Below are positions 8,472 to 16,802 of a stretch of 64,000 nt of DNA, one piece after another (position 1 is the stretch's first letter; each line of letters opens with the position of its first letter). Made by a program: the position numbers and the translations under genes. Source of the DNA: Bradyrhizobium forestalis (GTDB lineage: Bacteria > Pseudomonadota > Alphaproteobacteria > Rhizobiales > Xanthobacteraceae); the NCBI RefSeq assembly GCF_002795245.1, contig NZ_PGVG01000021.1:1-64000 (forward strand). Reading direction: 5' to 3'. The notes under the pieces were generated by a model. That model did not search any database, was not told the origin of the DNA, and was given only the letters and a program-made list of their open reading frames with translations.

Positions 8472-11400
8472 ATGCTCCGGCGCCTGGTCGCGTTCGCACT
8501 TTCGCAACGACTGTTCGTCCTGCTGGGTGTGTTGCTGCTGGTAGGTGCCGGCGCCGTTCTCCTGCCCGGCCTGCCGATCGACGCGTTTCCCGACGTCTCA
8601 CCGGTTCAGGTCAAGATCATCATGAAGGCGCCGGGCCTGACGCCCGAAGAGGTCGAGCAGCGCATCACGGTCCCCGTCGAGTTCGAACTGCTTGGATTGC
8701 CGAACAAGAAGGTGCTTCGTTCGACCACGAAATATGCACTGGCCGACATCACCGTCGATTTCGAGGACGGCACCGACATCTACTGGGCGCGCAATCAGGT
8801 ATCGGAGCGGCTATCGAATATCGCGCGTGATTTCCCCGACGGGGTCAGCGGAGGTCTTGCGCCGATCACGAGCCCCCTCGGCGAGATGTTCATGTTCACG
8901 ATCGACAGTCCCGAGCTCTCGCTCGCCGAGCGCCGGACCTTGCTTGATTGGGTGATCCGTCCCGCGCTGCGGACCGTCGCCGGCGTTGCGGACGTCAATG
9001 CGCTCGGCGGTTACGTCCGCGCCTTCGAGATCGTGCCGCGTAACGATGCGCTTGCCGCGCGCGGCATTTCCTACGACCTGTTTCGCCGCGCCATCGAAGC
9101 CAACAGCCGCAATGACGGCGCCGGACGGGTGAACCAGGGCGAGGACAGCGCCTTGGTCCGGATCGAGGGCAGCATCCGATCGGTCGAAGACATCAAGGCC
9201 ATCGTCGTCGACACCCGCGAGGGCGTGCCGATCCTGGTCAACGACGTGGCGAGCGTCAAAGTCGGGACGCTGACCCGCTCTGGCGCGGTCACGTCGGACG
9301 GCAGCGGTGAGACCGTCGAGGGGCTCGTCCTCGGCTTGCGCGGCGCCAACGCGGGTCAGCTCGTCCGCGACGTGCGCGCCCGGCTCGCCGAGCTGCAACC
9401 CTCGCTGCCGAAAAGCGTCTCCATCAACGTGTTTTACGACCGCAGCCGCCTGGTCAACCGCGCCGTCGGTACCGTGGTGCGAGCGCTCGGCGAGGCCACC
9501 GCCCTCGTCATCGTTCTCCTGCTGCTCTTCCTCGGCAACTGGCGGGCCTCGCTGGTGATCGCTCTCACCCTGCCGCTGGCCATCGTCATCGCCTTGATCG
9601 TCATGCGCGTGGCGGGGATGTCGGCCAACCTGATGAGCCTCGGCGGACTTGCGATCGCGATCGGCATGTTGATCGACGCGCTGGTCGTCGTGGTCGAGAA
9701 CATCGTCGGCAACCTCGGCAAGCACGAACCGAGCAAAGCTGCTCCACTGATCCACCTGGTGTACCGTTCGGTTTGCGAAGTCCTGGAACCGGTCGCCTCG
9801 GGCGTGCTCATCATCATCATCGTGTTCATACCCCTGCTGACCCTGCAGGGATTGGAGGGGAAGCTATTCATCCCTGTCGCGCTGGCCATCATCTTCGCGC
9901 TCGCCGGTTCACTGCTGCTGGCGCTCACCGTGGTCCCGGTCATGACCTCCCATGTGCTGAAGTCCGCCTCACATCGCGATCCCATTCTGGTCCGTGCGGC
10001 GCAACGGGTCTACGCGCCTGCATTGGACTGGGCCCTGAAGAACGAGCGCAAGGTGATGGCTGCGGCGCTGATCGGCCTGCTCGCTGCGGGATTCGCCTAT
10101 ACCAAGCTCGGCAAGACCTTCATGCCGACGATGGACGAAGGCGACGTCATCGTCAGCGTGGAGACGTTGCCTTCCGTCAACCTCGACGAGTCGCTTGCGA
10201 TGAATGCGAGGCTCCAGAAAGCACTTCTGGCCGTGCCTGATATTGCCGGCATCGTCGCGCGGACAGGGTCGGACGAGCTTGGCCTCGATCCCATGGGACC
10301 CAACCAGACCGACACGTTCCTTGTGCTCAAGCCGGCCGCCGAGCGGCAGACCGACACTCGCGAGGCTCTGCTGCAGAAGCTCCGCGAGGTTCTGACCGGC
10401 TTTCCCGGCATCTCGCTCAGCTTCACCCAACCCATCGACATGCGCGTGCAGGAGATGATCAGCGGCGTGCGGGGCGACGTCGCGGTCAAGATCTTCGGTC
10501 CGGACATCGCCAGGCTGAACGAAACCGCGGCCAAGCTGTCGGCCATCCTGTCCAGCATCGACGGGGCCGAGGACGTCTACACCACGCTGAACGAAGGCGC
10601 TCAATATTATACGGTTGCGGTCAATCGCATGGAGGCCGGCCGCCTCGGCCTGACCGTGGATTCCATCGTAAACTCGCTCCGTACCCAGATCGAGGGCCGA
10701 ACGATCGGGACCGCGCTCGAGGAAGGACGCCGCACACCGATTCTCGTCCGCGGCAGCGAGACGACCCGGGAGGCGCCGACGCTGCTGGCAAGCCTGCCGC
10801 TGACACTCGCTTCCGGGCAGCATGTCGCGCTGTCGCAGGTCGCACGAATTCAGCGCGTGGACGGGCCGGTGAAGATCGACCGCGAAGATGGCGCGCGCAT
10901 GAGCGTCGTTCGCGCCAACATCCGGGGCCGCGACATGGTCGGCTTCGTCGAAGCGGCCCGCCAGAAGGTTGCGAGCGAACTTCCGCTCCCGAACGGCTAC
11001 CGGCTGACGTGGGGCGGGCAGTTCGAGAACCAGCAACGCGCCGCCGCACGCCTGTCCATCGTGGTTCCGGTCGCGATCGGTCTCATCTTCCTGCTGCTCT
11101 TCACCACATTCGGCGCCATCCGGCAGGCCCTGCTGGTGCTGGTCAACATTCCCTTCGCCCTGATCGGGGGCGTCTTCGCCCTGGTCCTGACCGGTGAGTA
11201 CCTGTCGGTGCCGGCCTCGGTCGGATTCATCGCGCTGCTCGGCATCGCCGTGCTCAATGGTGTCGTTCTGGTGTCCTACTTCAATCAACTCCGCGCTCAT
11301 GGCCTGAGCGAGGATCGTATCGTCGTCGAGGGTGCCATGCGCAGGCTTCGACCGGTGCTGATGACCGCGAGCATCACGGCGCTTGGCTTGATCCCGCTGC

Positions 11401-11546
11401 TGTTCGCATCCGGGCCAGGGTCCGAAGTGCAGCGACCGCTCGCGATCGTCGTGATCGGAGGGCTGTTGTCCTCCACCCTGCTCACTCTGATTCTCCTGCC
11501 GATCCTGTATCGCCGCTATGGCGGAACGTCGAAGGTGGCGAAATGA
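8472..11546 (+). CDS. Heavy-metal efflux RND pump (CusA/CzcA family)
   Basis: Proton-driven inner-membrane trimeric exporter, 1024 residues, full length for the HME-RND family. Twelve helices are expected: one at about 12-31, the first cluster at about 335-530, the second at about 860-1015. Two large periplasmic loops lie between. Helix 4 contains AIAIGMLIDALVVVVENI, whose acidic residues (Asp402 and the Glu of VVEN) match the proton relay of CzcA/CusA. The motif MPTMDEGDVIVS and the PIDMRVQEMISG segment are family hallmarks. Starts directly after the adaptor stop and overlaps DUF3240 by four bases. The transported metal (for example Cu/Ag, Co/Zn/Cd or Ni) cannot be told from the sequence. 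Confidence 0.94.
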   Translation: MLRRLVAFALSQRLFVLLGVLLLVGAGAVLLPGLPIDAFPDVSPVQVKIIMKAPGLTPEEVEQRITVPVEFELLGLPNKKVLRSTTKYALADITVDFEDGTDIYWARNQVSERLSNIARDFPDGVSGGLAPITSPLGEMFMFTIDSPELSLAERRTLLDWVIRPALRTVAGVADVNALGGYVRAFEIVPRNDALAARGISYDLFRRAIEANSRNDGAGRVNQGEDSALVRIEGSIRSVEDIKAIVVDTREGVPILVNDVASVKVGTLTRSGAVTSDGSGETVEGLVLGLRGANAGQLVRDVRARLAELQPSLPKSVSINVFYDRSRLVNRAVGTVVRALGEATALVIVLLLLFLGNWRASLVIALTLPLAIVIALIVMRVAGMSANLMSLGGLAIAIGMLIDALVVVVENIVGNLGKHEPSKAAPLIHLVYRSVCEVLEPVASGVLIIIIVFIPLLTLQGLEGKLFIPVALAIIFALAGSLLLALTVVPVMTSHVLKSASHRDPILVRAAQRVYAPALDWALKNERKVMAAALIGLLAAGFAYTKLGKTFMPTMDEGDVIVSVETLPSVNLDESLAMNARLQKALLAVPDIAGIVARTGSDELGLDPMGPNQTDTFLVLKPAAERQTDTREALLQKLREVLTGFPGISLSFTQPIDMRVQEMISGVRGDVAVKIFGPDIARLNETAAKLSAILSSIDGAEDVYTTLNEGAQYYTVAVNRMEAGRLGLTVDSIVNSLRTQIEGRTIGTALEEGRRTPILVRGSETTREAPTLLASLPLTLASGQHVALSQVARIQRVDGPVKIDREDGARMSVVRANIRGRDMVGFVEAARQKVASELPLPNGYRLTWGGQFENQQRAAARLSIVVPVAIGLIFLLLFTTFGAIRQALLVLVNIPFALIGGVFALVLTGEYLSVPASVGFIALLGIAVLNGVVLVSYFNQLRAHGLSEDRIVVEGAMRRLRPVLMTASITALGLIPLLFASGPGSEVQRPLAIVVIGGLLSSTLLTLILLPILYRRYGGTSKVAK

Positions 11547-11854
11547 CCGATCAGCCGGTCTGTCTCACGCTGATTGTGCCGCGTCAGCTCCGCGACGAGG
11601 TACTCGACTATCTCACCGAACAGAGCGACCTCGTTTCGGGCTTCACGGCATCGCACGGAGCCGGTCACGGCGCAGACGTTCGATTGCAGACGGCCGCCGA
11701 ACGCGTGAAGGGGCACGCCGATCAGACCGCCGTGCAGATGATCCTGGCGGAGAGTGACGCCAATGGCTTGCTCGACCGGCTGCGGGTTTCATTTGCCGGA
11801 ACCAAACTCGTCTATTGGACGATGCCCGTGACGGAATTCGGCACGATCGATTGA
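11543..11854 (+). CDS. DUF3240 family protein
   Basis: 103-residue cytoplasmic protein coupled to the pump by an ATGA overlap (11543-11546). Sequence such as LTLIVPRQLRDEVLDYLTE followed by GFTASHGAGHGADV and a C-terminal KLVYWTMPVTEFG fits DUF3240, a small ferredoxin-like family that usually sits just after CusA/CzcA genes. The histidines in SHGAGHG could bind a metal. A regulatory or accessory role in metal efflux is inferred from context only. Confidence 0.82.
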   Translation: MTDQPVCLTLIVPRQLRDEVLDYLTEQSDLVSGFTASHGAGHGADVRLQTAAERVKGHADQTAVQMILAESDANGLLDRLRVSFAGTKLVYWTMPVTEFGTID

Positions 11855-11861
11855 ACCCACC

Positions 11862-14201
11862 TCAAAAATCCGTCGACATCGACAAGAGCAGGGTTCGCGG
11901 CGCGCCTTGCGCCAGTGCGGAGAAGCTTGCGACGCCAGCCCAGTAATTGGTGTCGAACACGTTCTGGACCAGAGCGCGAACCGTCACGGGCCGGTTATTG
12001 ATGCGCGTGTTGTAGCGCGCACCCAGGTCGAGCCTCGTCCAGGCCGGGACAACCTGCGTATTTGCCCCATTCAGATATTGGTGCCCGGTATAGATGGTGT
12101 TGGCGACCAATGTCAGTCCCGGGGCGAACGGAGTATCCCATTCGGCGGACAGATTGGCCTGCACCTCGGGCACTCCGATCGGCGTCTTGCCGAGATTGGC
12201 CAGCGTGCTCGTCTTCGTCAGCTCCGCGTCGATCAACGTCACGCCGCCAAGAACGCGAATGCCGGGCTGCACTTCTCCGAACACGGTGAATTCCACGCCG
12301 CGATTGCGCTGCTCCTGATCAGCCCGGAAGACGTTGCCGGCACCCAGCTGTCCCGACGGCTTGGTGATCTCGAACAGGCTGACCGTGGTTGCGAGGGCGC
12401 CGAAATCGACCTTGACGCCTGCTTCCTTCTGCTTGCTGAAATACGGCGCAAGGACCTCGCCTTGATTGAACGCCCCGGTCGGTGCGGTCTCGCCTTTGCT
12501 GAGCCCTTCGATGTAGTTCGCGTAAAGCGAAACGTTACTCCAGGGCTTGACCACCACGCCGACCAACGGTGTGAACGCCGTCTGGTCGTACGCCGAGGTC
12601 ACGGCTCCCGTGGTGGTGTTGTAGTTGTTCGACCTGACGCCCTGCTGCCTGACGCCGACCGTCAGCTGAAGCCGCTCCTGGAGAACCGACAGGGTGTCGG
12701 CCAGCGCAATGCCGGTCAGCTCGGTGTCCGACAGCCTCGGCACGGTCGCGGGAGCCGGAACGAGTTGCTGGGGACGGGCGATCGGCGCATAGATGTTGGA
12801 CGACACCGCCGTACCGTTCACCGAGCCGCGCGAAACCTCGTCCATGTAGTAGCTGCCCTGGAAGCTCACGGCATGACTGATGGCGCCGGTCTCCATCCGG
12901 GCCCGCACGCCGGCGTCGGCCACGTTCCTGTCGATGTCGAACTTGAAGCGCCCTGGTATCGATGTGGTATTGCCGGCGGCGTTCTGGATCGTCGGCGTCC
13001 CGAAGAGACGATCGACCTGGGTCCTGCCGCCGCCGGCGTCGGCGAACACCGTCACGGACTCCGTCACATCGTATTCGGCGCGCGCCAGCAGCGAGTTGTC
13101 GTGAACCTTGGCCCATTCCCAGGCCTGCGTGACGTTGCGCCGCCCGACCGGCGCGGTCGGGACGGCTACGCCCGTTGCGACCAGGAACGGCCTCGTCGGC
13201 GCGTCGAACTTCTCTTCCTGATCGATGAAGTCGAGCGAAGCTCTGAATTTCTCACCGCGATAGTCGAACGCCGCGGAGCCGACATGCGCCTCCCGGGTCT
13301 GGTTGTCCAGCGGCGTATCGCCATTGTGATAGCTGCCATTGACGCGAATGCCGAATTCGCGGTTCTCGCCGAACCGTCGGCTCACGTCGACATGGGTGCC
13401 GAGCTGGGTGTTCGTCGCGTAATCGGTCGTGACTCGCGTGAGATCGACATCCCCTGCACGCTTCGACACGATGTTGATGGTGCCGCCGACGCTGCTGTTT
13501 GGCGCCATGCCGTAAAGCAGCGCAGTCGGGCCCTTGATGATCTCGATGCGCTCGACGTAATCGGTGAACACACGATAGTTCGGTGCAACGCCATAGACAC
13601 CGTTGAAGGCAATTTCTCCGGCATTGCCCTCGCCGATCGGAAAGCCGCGGATGAAGAAGGAGTCGAGGATGCCGCCGGTCTGGCCGGTGAAACGGACCGA
13701 GGGATCATTGCTGACGACGTCGGCGACCGTGACGGCCTGTTGATCTTCGATCTTCTTCGCCGTGTAGCTCGTGATGTTGAACGGCGTATCCATGAAATCC
13801 TTGTTGCCGAGCAGGCCGACCTGGCCGCCGCGGGCCACCTGCCCGCCTGCATAGGACGGCGGGAGAACCCCCGGCCTCGCAGCATTGGGGACCGCTTCCG
13901 CCTGCATCTTGGCCCGCTCATTCGCGGGCGCAGTTTGACGACCCGCCCTTCGGCCGGGATTGGATCGTGGACGTGCGCGCGGCTTTGGCGCATCTGCGGT
14001 GACGGTCACCGCCGGCAACGTAGCCCCCTGCTCCGTCGTCGTCCCGGCGCTTTGCGCGTTGGCTCCGTGCAGGAGGCCGTCGCTGCACAAGGCGATGGAG
14101 ACCACGGAGGCCGCGAATGCCGTCGGGCTGGAGAACCGCGGAAGCGCTTTGACGGTGGACGCCAGGATAGCAATGGGACGGCAAATGACTCTCGACGGCA
14201 T
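11862..14201 (-). CDS. TonB-dependent siderophore receptor
   Basis: Outer-membrane receptor for ferric siderophores, 779 residues from ATG 14201; an upstream ATG at 14264 would add 21 residues. A signal peptide is followed by a TonB-box-like stretch (LPAVTVTADAP) and a Pro/Arg-rich linker. The plug domain is at about 130-255 (DTPFNITSYTAKKIEDQQA, SFFIRGFPIGEGNAGEIAFNG, IEIIKGPTALLYGMAPN). The 22-strand barrel ends in Phe (LLLSMSTDF), as expected for BAM recognition. I see no N-terminal STN domain, so direct sigma/anti-sigma signalling is unlikely. It faces the metal efflux operon tail to tail. Iron control is expected. Confidence 0.92.
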   Translation of the reverse strand: MPSRVICRPIAILASTVKALPRFSSPTAFAASVVSIALCSDGLLHGANAQSAGTTTEQGATLPAVTVTADAPKPRARPRSNPGRRAGRQTAPANERAKMQAEAVPNAARPGVLPPSYAGGQVARGGQVGLLGNKDFMDTPFNITSYTAKKIEDQQAVTVADVVSNDPSVRFTGQTGGILDSFFIRGFPIGEGNAGEIAFNGVYGVAPNYRVFTDYVERIEIIKGPTALLYGMAPNSSVGGTINIVSKRAGDVDLTRVTTDYATNTQLGTHVDVSRRFGENREFGIRVNGSYHNGDTPLDNQTREAHVGSAAFDYRGEKFRASLDFIDQEEKFDAPTRPFLVATGVAVPTAPVGRRNVTQAWEWAKVHDNSLLARAEYDVTESVTVFADAGGGRTQVDRLFGTPTIQNAAGNTTSIPGRFKFDIDRNVADAGVRARMETGAISHAVSFQGSYYMDEVSRGSVNGTAVSSNIYAPIARPQQLVPAPATVPRLSDTELTGIALADTLSVLQERLQLTVGVRQQGVRSNNYNTTTGAVTSAYDQTAFTPLVGVVVKPWSNVSLYANYIEGLSKGETAPTGAFNQGEVLAPYFSKQKEAGVKVDFGALATTVSLFEITKPSGQLGAGNVFRADQEQRNRGVEFTVFGEVQPGIRVLGGVTLIDAELTKTSTLANLGKTPIGVPEVQANLSAEWDTPFAPGLTLVANTIYTGHQYLNGANTQVVPAWTRLDLGARYNTRINNRPVTVRALVQNVFDTNYWAGVASFSALAQGAPRTLLLSMSTDF

Positions 14202-14296
14202 CTCGCAGCAGCTTCCGGTTTGATAAGATGAATACCGGGAGCGACGTGCCGCGCGAACAGTCACCGAGTCAATGAAAGCGCCTTTATTTTCAGTAG

Positions 14297-14319
14297 TTTA
14301 GAATGAGACAAGATCTAAA
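14297..14319. promoter_or_regulatory. Inverted repeat TTTAGA-N11-TCTAAA upstream of the TonB receptor
   Basis: Two half-sites TTTAGA (14297-14302) and TCTAAA (14314-14319) face each other about 100 bases before the receptor start. Each half matches the arms of the Bradyrhizobium iron control element (TTTAGAA-N3-TTCTAAA) bound by Irr, but the arms are six bases farther apart than in that consensus. A diverged ICE-like or other iron-responsive operator is possible. Confidence 0.4.
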
Positions 14320-14377
14320 TATGGGGAGAAGCGGCACACCGGGCCGCTGACCAGCTGCCGCGCTCCAACCATAGATC

Positions 14378-14405
14378 GCAGCCGGCTCAGCGAGGCACCG
14401 GCTGC
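14378..14405 (-). terminator. Stem-loop after terC
   Basis: GCAGCCGG (14378-14385) pairs perfectly with CCGGCTGC (14398-14405) around a 12-base loop, just past the terC stop. There is no T-run, so this is a modest terminator candidate. Confidence 0.4.
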
Positions 14406-14411
14406 AGTCAG

Positions 14412-15272
14412 TCACTCCACCGACGCCTTGGCGTGGTTCTCAGAGGATTCCAGCGCTGCCTGGATCAGGCTGCGTCGGCGCCAGATGGAGCCGACCACCA
14501 GCACGACCACGACGCCGAGCGCGGCGCAGAGATATTCGCCGCCTCCGCCGCCATGGCCGAACTGCGGCGCGATGCGTAGCGCGCCGAGCATGCTGTCCAG
14601 CGAGGTCCCGAGTGGGCCGTCGAACAGCGTGTGCAGCCTCGGCGCGACGCCGGGGTCGGTCGCGATCACCTCGCCCGCGATCCAGCCGAGCAGCGCAGCA
14701 CCAGCCCAGACCAGCACCGGCAGCTTTGCGAGCAGCGCCATGATCAGGGCCGCACCGGCGACGATCAGCGGCACGCTGATGGCAAGGCCGAGGATCAAGA
14801 GCGGCACGCTGCCATTGGCTGCAGCCGCGACCGCAATGACGTTGTCGAGACTCATGACGATGTCGGCGACCACGACGATCTGCACGGCCTGCCACAGATG
14901 CGAGGCGGACTCGACGTCGTCCTCGTCCTCGTTCTCCGGCACCAGGAGCTTGGCCGCGATCACGATCAGCGCGAGACCGCCGACCAGCTTGAGGTACGGC
15001 AGCTCCATCAGGCTCGCGACGATGCCGGTGAAGATGATGCGCAGCATCACCGCTGCGCCGGCACCGAAGATCATGCCCCAGAGCCGGTGCCGCGGCGAGA
15101 GACCGCGGCAGGCGAGTGCGATCACCAGCGCATTGTCGCCGGAGAGCAGGATGTTGATCCAGATGATCTTGCCGACCGCTAGCCAGAACGTCGGTGCAGC
15201 CATCTCGTTGCGAAACTGGGTGAAGAACGCCCCGATCGTAGCGGGATCGAAGATCTGCCAGAGCCAGTCCAC
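14412..15272 (-). CDS. TerC/YjbE family integral membrane protein
   Basis: 286 residues with seven or so helices. The duplicated family signature is present: ILLSGDNALVIALACRGL near residue 42 and VMSLDNVIAVAAAANG near 138, the conserved Asp-Asn pairs thought to line a metal-ion path. A central acidic loop (PENEDEDDVES) separates the two halves. Family members export Mn2+ or help metalation of exported proteins; some are linked to tellurite resistance. It follows ndk on the same strand with 44 bases between, and may share its transcript unless the hairpin at the ndk stop terminates. Substrate is inference. Confidence 0.88.
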   Translation of the reverse strand: MDWLWQIFDPATIGAFFTQFRNEMAAPTFWLAVGKIIWINILLSGDNALVIALACRGLSPRHRLWGMIFGAGAAVMLRIIFTGIVASLMELPYLKLVGGLALIVIAAKLLVPENEDEDDVESASHLWQAVQIVVVADIVMSLDNVIAVAAAANGSVPLLILGLAISVPLIVAGAALIMALLAKLPVLVWAGAALLGWIAGEVIATDPGVAPRLHTLFDGPLGTSLDSMLGALRIAPQFGHGGGGGEYLCAALGVVVVLVVGSIWRRRSLIQAALESSENHAKASVE

Positions 15273-15303
15273 AATCAGTCCTTTCGCCCGTCGCCTCTAA
15301 CCT

Positions 15304-15325
15304 GTCGGCTGATGGATCAGCCGAC
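15304..15325. terminator. Perfect hairpin across the ndk stop codon
   Basis: GTCGGCTGAT (15304-15313) and ATCAGCCGAC (15316-15325) form a 10-bp perfect palindrome. It includes the ndk stop codon and lies just before terC. There is no following T-run on the minus strand, so it may attenuate rather than end transcription. Confidence 0.5.
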
Positions 15326-15739
15326 GATCTCGTTGCCCGAGAAGAACTGCGCGATCTCGACCGCGGCGGTCTCCGGCGCATCCGAACCGTGCACCGAGTT
15401 CTCGCCGATCGACTTGGCGTAGAGCTTGCGCACGGTGCCTTCGGCCGCCTTGGCCGGATCGGTCGCGCCCATCACCTCGCGGTACTTGGCGATCGCGCCC
15501 TCGCCTTCCAGAACCTGAACCACGACCGGACCGGAGGTCATGAACTCCACGAGCTCGCCGAAGAACGGGCGCGCCTTGTGGACGGCGTAGAAGGTCTCGG
15601 CCTGCTCCTTGGTCATGCGGATGCGCTTCTGCGCGACGATGCGCAGGCCCGCTTTCTCGATCACGGCATTGACCGCGCCGGTCAGGTTACGCTCGGTCGC
15701 GTCGGGCTTGATGATCGAGAAAGTGCGTTCGATGGCCAT
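15317..15739 (-). CDS. ndk: Nucleoside diphosphate kinase
   Basis: Transfers the gamma-phosphate from ATP to NDPs by way of a phospho-histidine. 140 residues, normal length, from the ATG at 15739 with an upstream AAGGACA ribosome site. The family start MAIERTFSIIKPDATERN and the active-site histidine in GENSVHGSDAPETA are intact. The frame is open to 15811, but the extra residues are not part of the family. The upstream gap holds its promoter. Confidence 0.97.
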   Translation of the reverse strand: MAIERTFSIIKPDATERNLTGAVNAVIEKAGLRIVAQKRIRMTKEQAETFYAVHKARPFFGELVEFMTSGPVVVQVLEGEGAIAKYREVMGATDPAKAAEGTVRKLYAKSIGENSVHGSDAPETAAVEIAQFFSGNEIVG

Positions 15740-16049
15740 TATCTTGTCCTTGGGAAGAAAGCGGTGGTTCGGAGTTGCGGGGCTTATATCGGCGCCTTTG
15801 CCGGACGGCAAGCGACCGCCGAAACGGCCTCACGGGCGCTTCGCCGCAGGGGCGGGCTGCCGGTTTCAGCCGGATGACAACAATTTCACCCAGATGAACC
15901 CAATCTGAAACCGCCGTCAGGGTTCGGTTCAGCTTCGCCGGCGTAAGGTCGGGTCCATCGAAACCGAAGCCTGATCATCAGGCGGACCGTTTCGGCGGCC
16001 TTTCCATCGACGCGGATCCCCCCGCGCCGGCAGACTTGAGGAGATCACC
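15740..16049. other. Non-coding gap between ndk and the His/Gly-rich protein
   Basis: 310 bases between two divergent genes, expected to carry both promoters. A TTGAGGAGATCACC ribosome site precedes the start at 16050. I see no further gene or recognisable operator. Confidence 0.5.
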
Positions 16050-16307
16050 ATGTTGAGGAAACTTTCGCTTGCCGCTGTCGCCGCGGTCGCGCTGGGTGCC
16101 GCGCTGGCGCCGACCTCTGCATCCGCCCATTGGCATGGCGGCGGCTGGGGCTGGCACGGCGGCGGCTGGCACCACGGCCACGGCTGGGGTGGCCCGCGCT
16201 TCTATGCCGGAGCCCCCGTCTCCTACGGTTATGGCGGCTGCTATGTGCGCCGGCTGGTCCCGACCCCCTGGGGACCCCGCTGGCGGCTGGTCAACCGCTG
16301 CTACTGA
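16050..16307 (+). CDS. Small secreted Gly/His/Trp-rich protein
   Basis: 85 residues. A signal peptide (MLRKLSLAAVAAVALGAALA, cleavage near ASA) is followed by a short low-complexity segment built of HGGGW and HGHGW units (residues about 28-48) and a Cys-containing tail (GGCYVRR, VNRCY). GAGGAG lies upstream. Such proteins are common in Bradyrhizobium; the His/Trp repeats suggest metal binding or envelope association, but no function is known. The two cysteines may form a disulfide. Followed by two stem-loops. Confidence 0.78.
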   Translation: MLRKLSLAAVAAVALGAALAPTSASAHWHGGGWGWHGGGWHHGHGWGGPRFYAGAPVSYGYGGCYVRRLVPTPWGPRWRLVNRCY

Positions 16308-16326
16308 ACCCGTCAGCACCTTCATA

Positions 16327-16354
16327 AAGGTACCTACGCCCCCCAAGGTACCTT
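16327..16354 (+). terminator. Stem-loop with AAGGTACCT arms
   Basis: AAGGTACCT (16327-16335) pairs with AGGTACCTT (16346-16354) around a C-rich 10-base loop, just after the His/Gly-rich protein. It sits in tandem with the stronger hairpin that follows. Confidence 0.45.
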
Positions 16355-16361
16355 CCAAGAG

Positions 16362-16390
16362 AAGCCCCGGCGCTCCCCTCGCCGGGGCTT
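16362..16390 (+). terminator. Rho-independent-type terminator
   Basis: AAGCCCCGGCG (16362-16372) and CGCCGGGGCTT (16380-16390) form an 11-bp perfect stem with a seven-base loop, 55 bases after the stop at 16307. The T content after the stem is poor, as is often the case in this GC-rich genus. Confidence 0.7.
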
Positions 16391-16521
16391 TGCCTTGAGT
16401 AGAAAAGGCGCCGTTCATACAATTTTTACGAGAATGACCCGCATTCCCCACGGTCGGCGAAACCATTTGGCCGGCAATGACTTGGTACCGTGTCCTTACT
16501 TTGAAAGCACGGAACCTTGCG

Positions 16522-16695
16522 ATGGCTGGGCCCTTTGCCAATGACAGCGAACAGATTGACCGGCGCACCAGCCGCTCGATTTGCGATGCCGTGGGCGAGC
16601 GGCTCCAGCAGAGCCTCCGGCCCGAACCGCGCCTCCCGGAAAATCTCGAGCAGCTCCTCAACGAATTGAGGCGGCGCGAGCGCGAGCCGCACTGA
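16522..16695 (+). CDS. Small conserved-type hypothetical protein (57 aa)
   Basis: Starts at ATG 16522 (the frame is open from 16477). The product is helical and charged: SICDAVGERLQQSLRPEPRLPENLEQLLNELRRRE as two adjoining segments. The EPRLPENLEQLLNEL part faintly recalls the EP-x-P-x-x-x-x-x-LL pattern of NepR-type anti-sigma factors, but the resemblance is too short to rely on, and no sigma factor or PhyR gene is nearby. It may be a small regulatory or structural protein. Ends at the edge of a dispersed palindromic element. Confidence 0.5.
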   Translation: MAGPFANDSEQIDRRTSRSICDAVGERLQQSLRPEPRLPENLEQLLNELRRREREPH

Positions 16696-16743
16696 GCATG
16701 ATCCGGAAACGTGTGAAGCGGTTTTTCGGAAAGATCATGCTCA
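16693..16743. repeat. Dispersed palindromic (REP-like) element
   Basis: TGAGCATGATC (16693-16703) and GATCATGCTCA (16733-16743) are perfect inverted 11-mers around a 29-base centre with CCGGAAA and TTTCGGAAA parts. I recognise this as a frequent intergenic palindrome in Bradyrhizobium and Rhodopseudomonas. It overlaps the last bases of the small gene ending at 16695. Confidence 0.75.
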
Positions 16744-16802
16744 AACAATGACCTTACGGAAAAACGGGTTGCGTTCGAGGCGCCTTGCGGTGACAAGGCC
16801 GC

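Noticed and set aside
11907..14231. A 774-codon plus-strand open frame
   Set aside because: Antisense to the TonB receptor, whose plug and barrel motifs are unmistakable.
16522..16695. NepR-like anti-sigma factor
   Set aside because: Only a short EP-x-P...LL stretch resembles NepR, and no phyR or ecfG gene is adjacent; kept as hypothetical.
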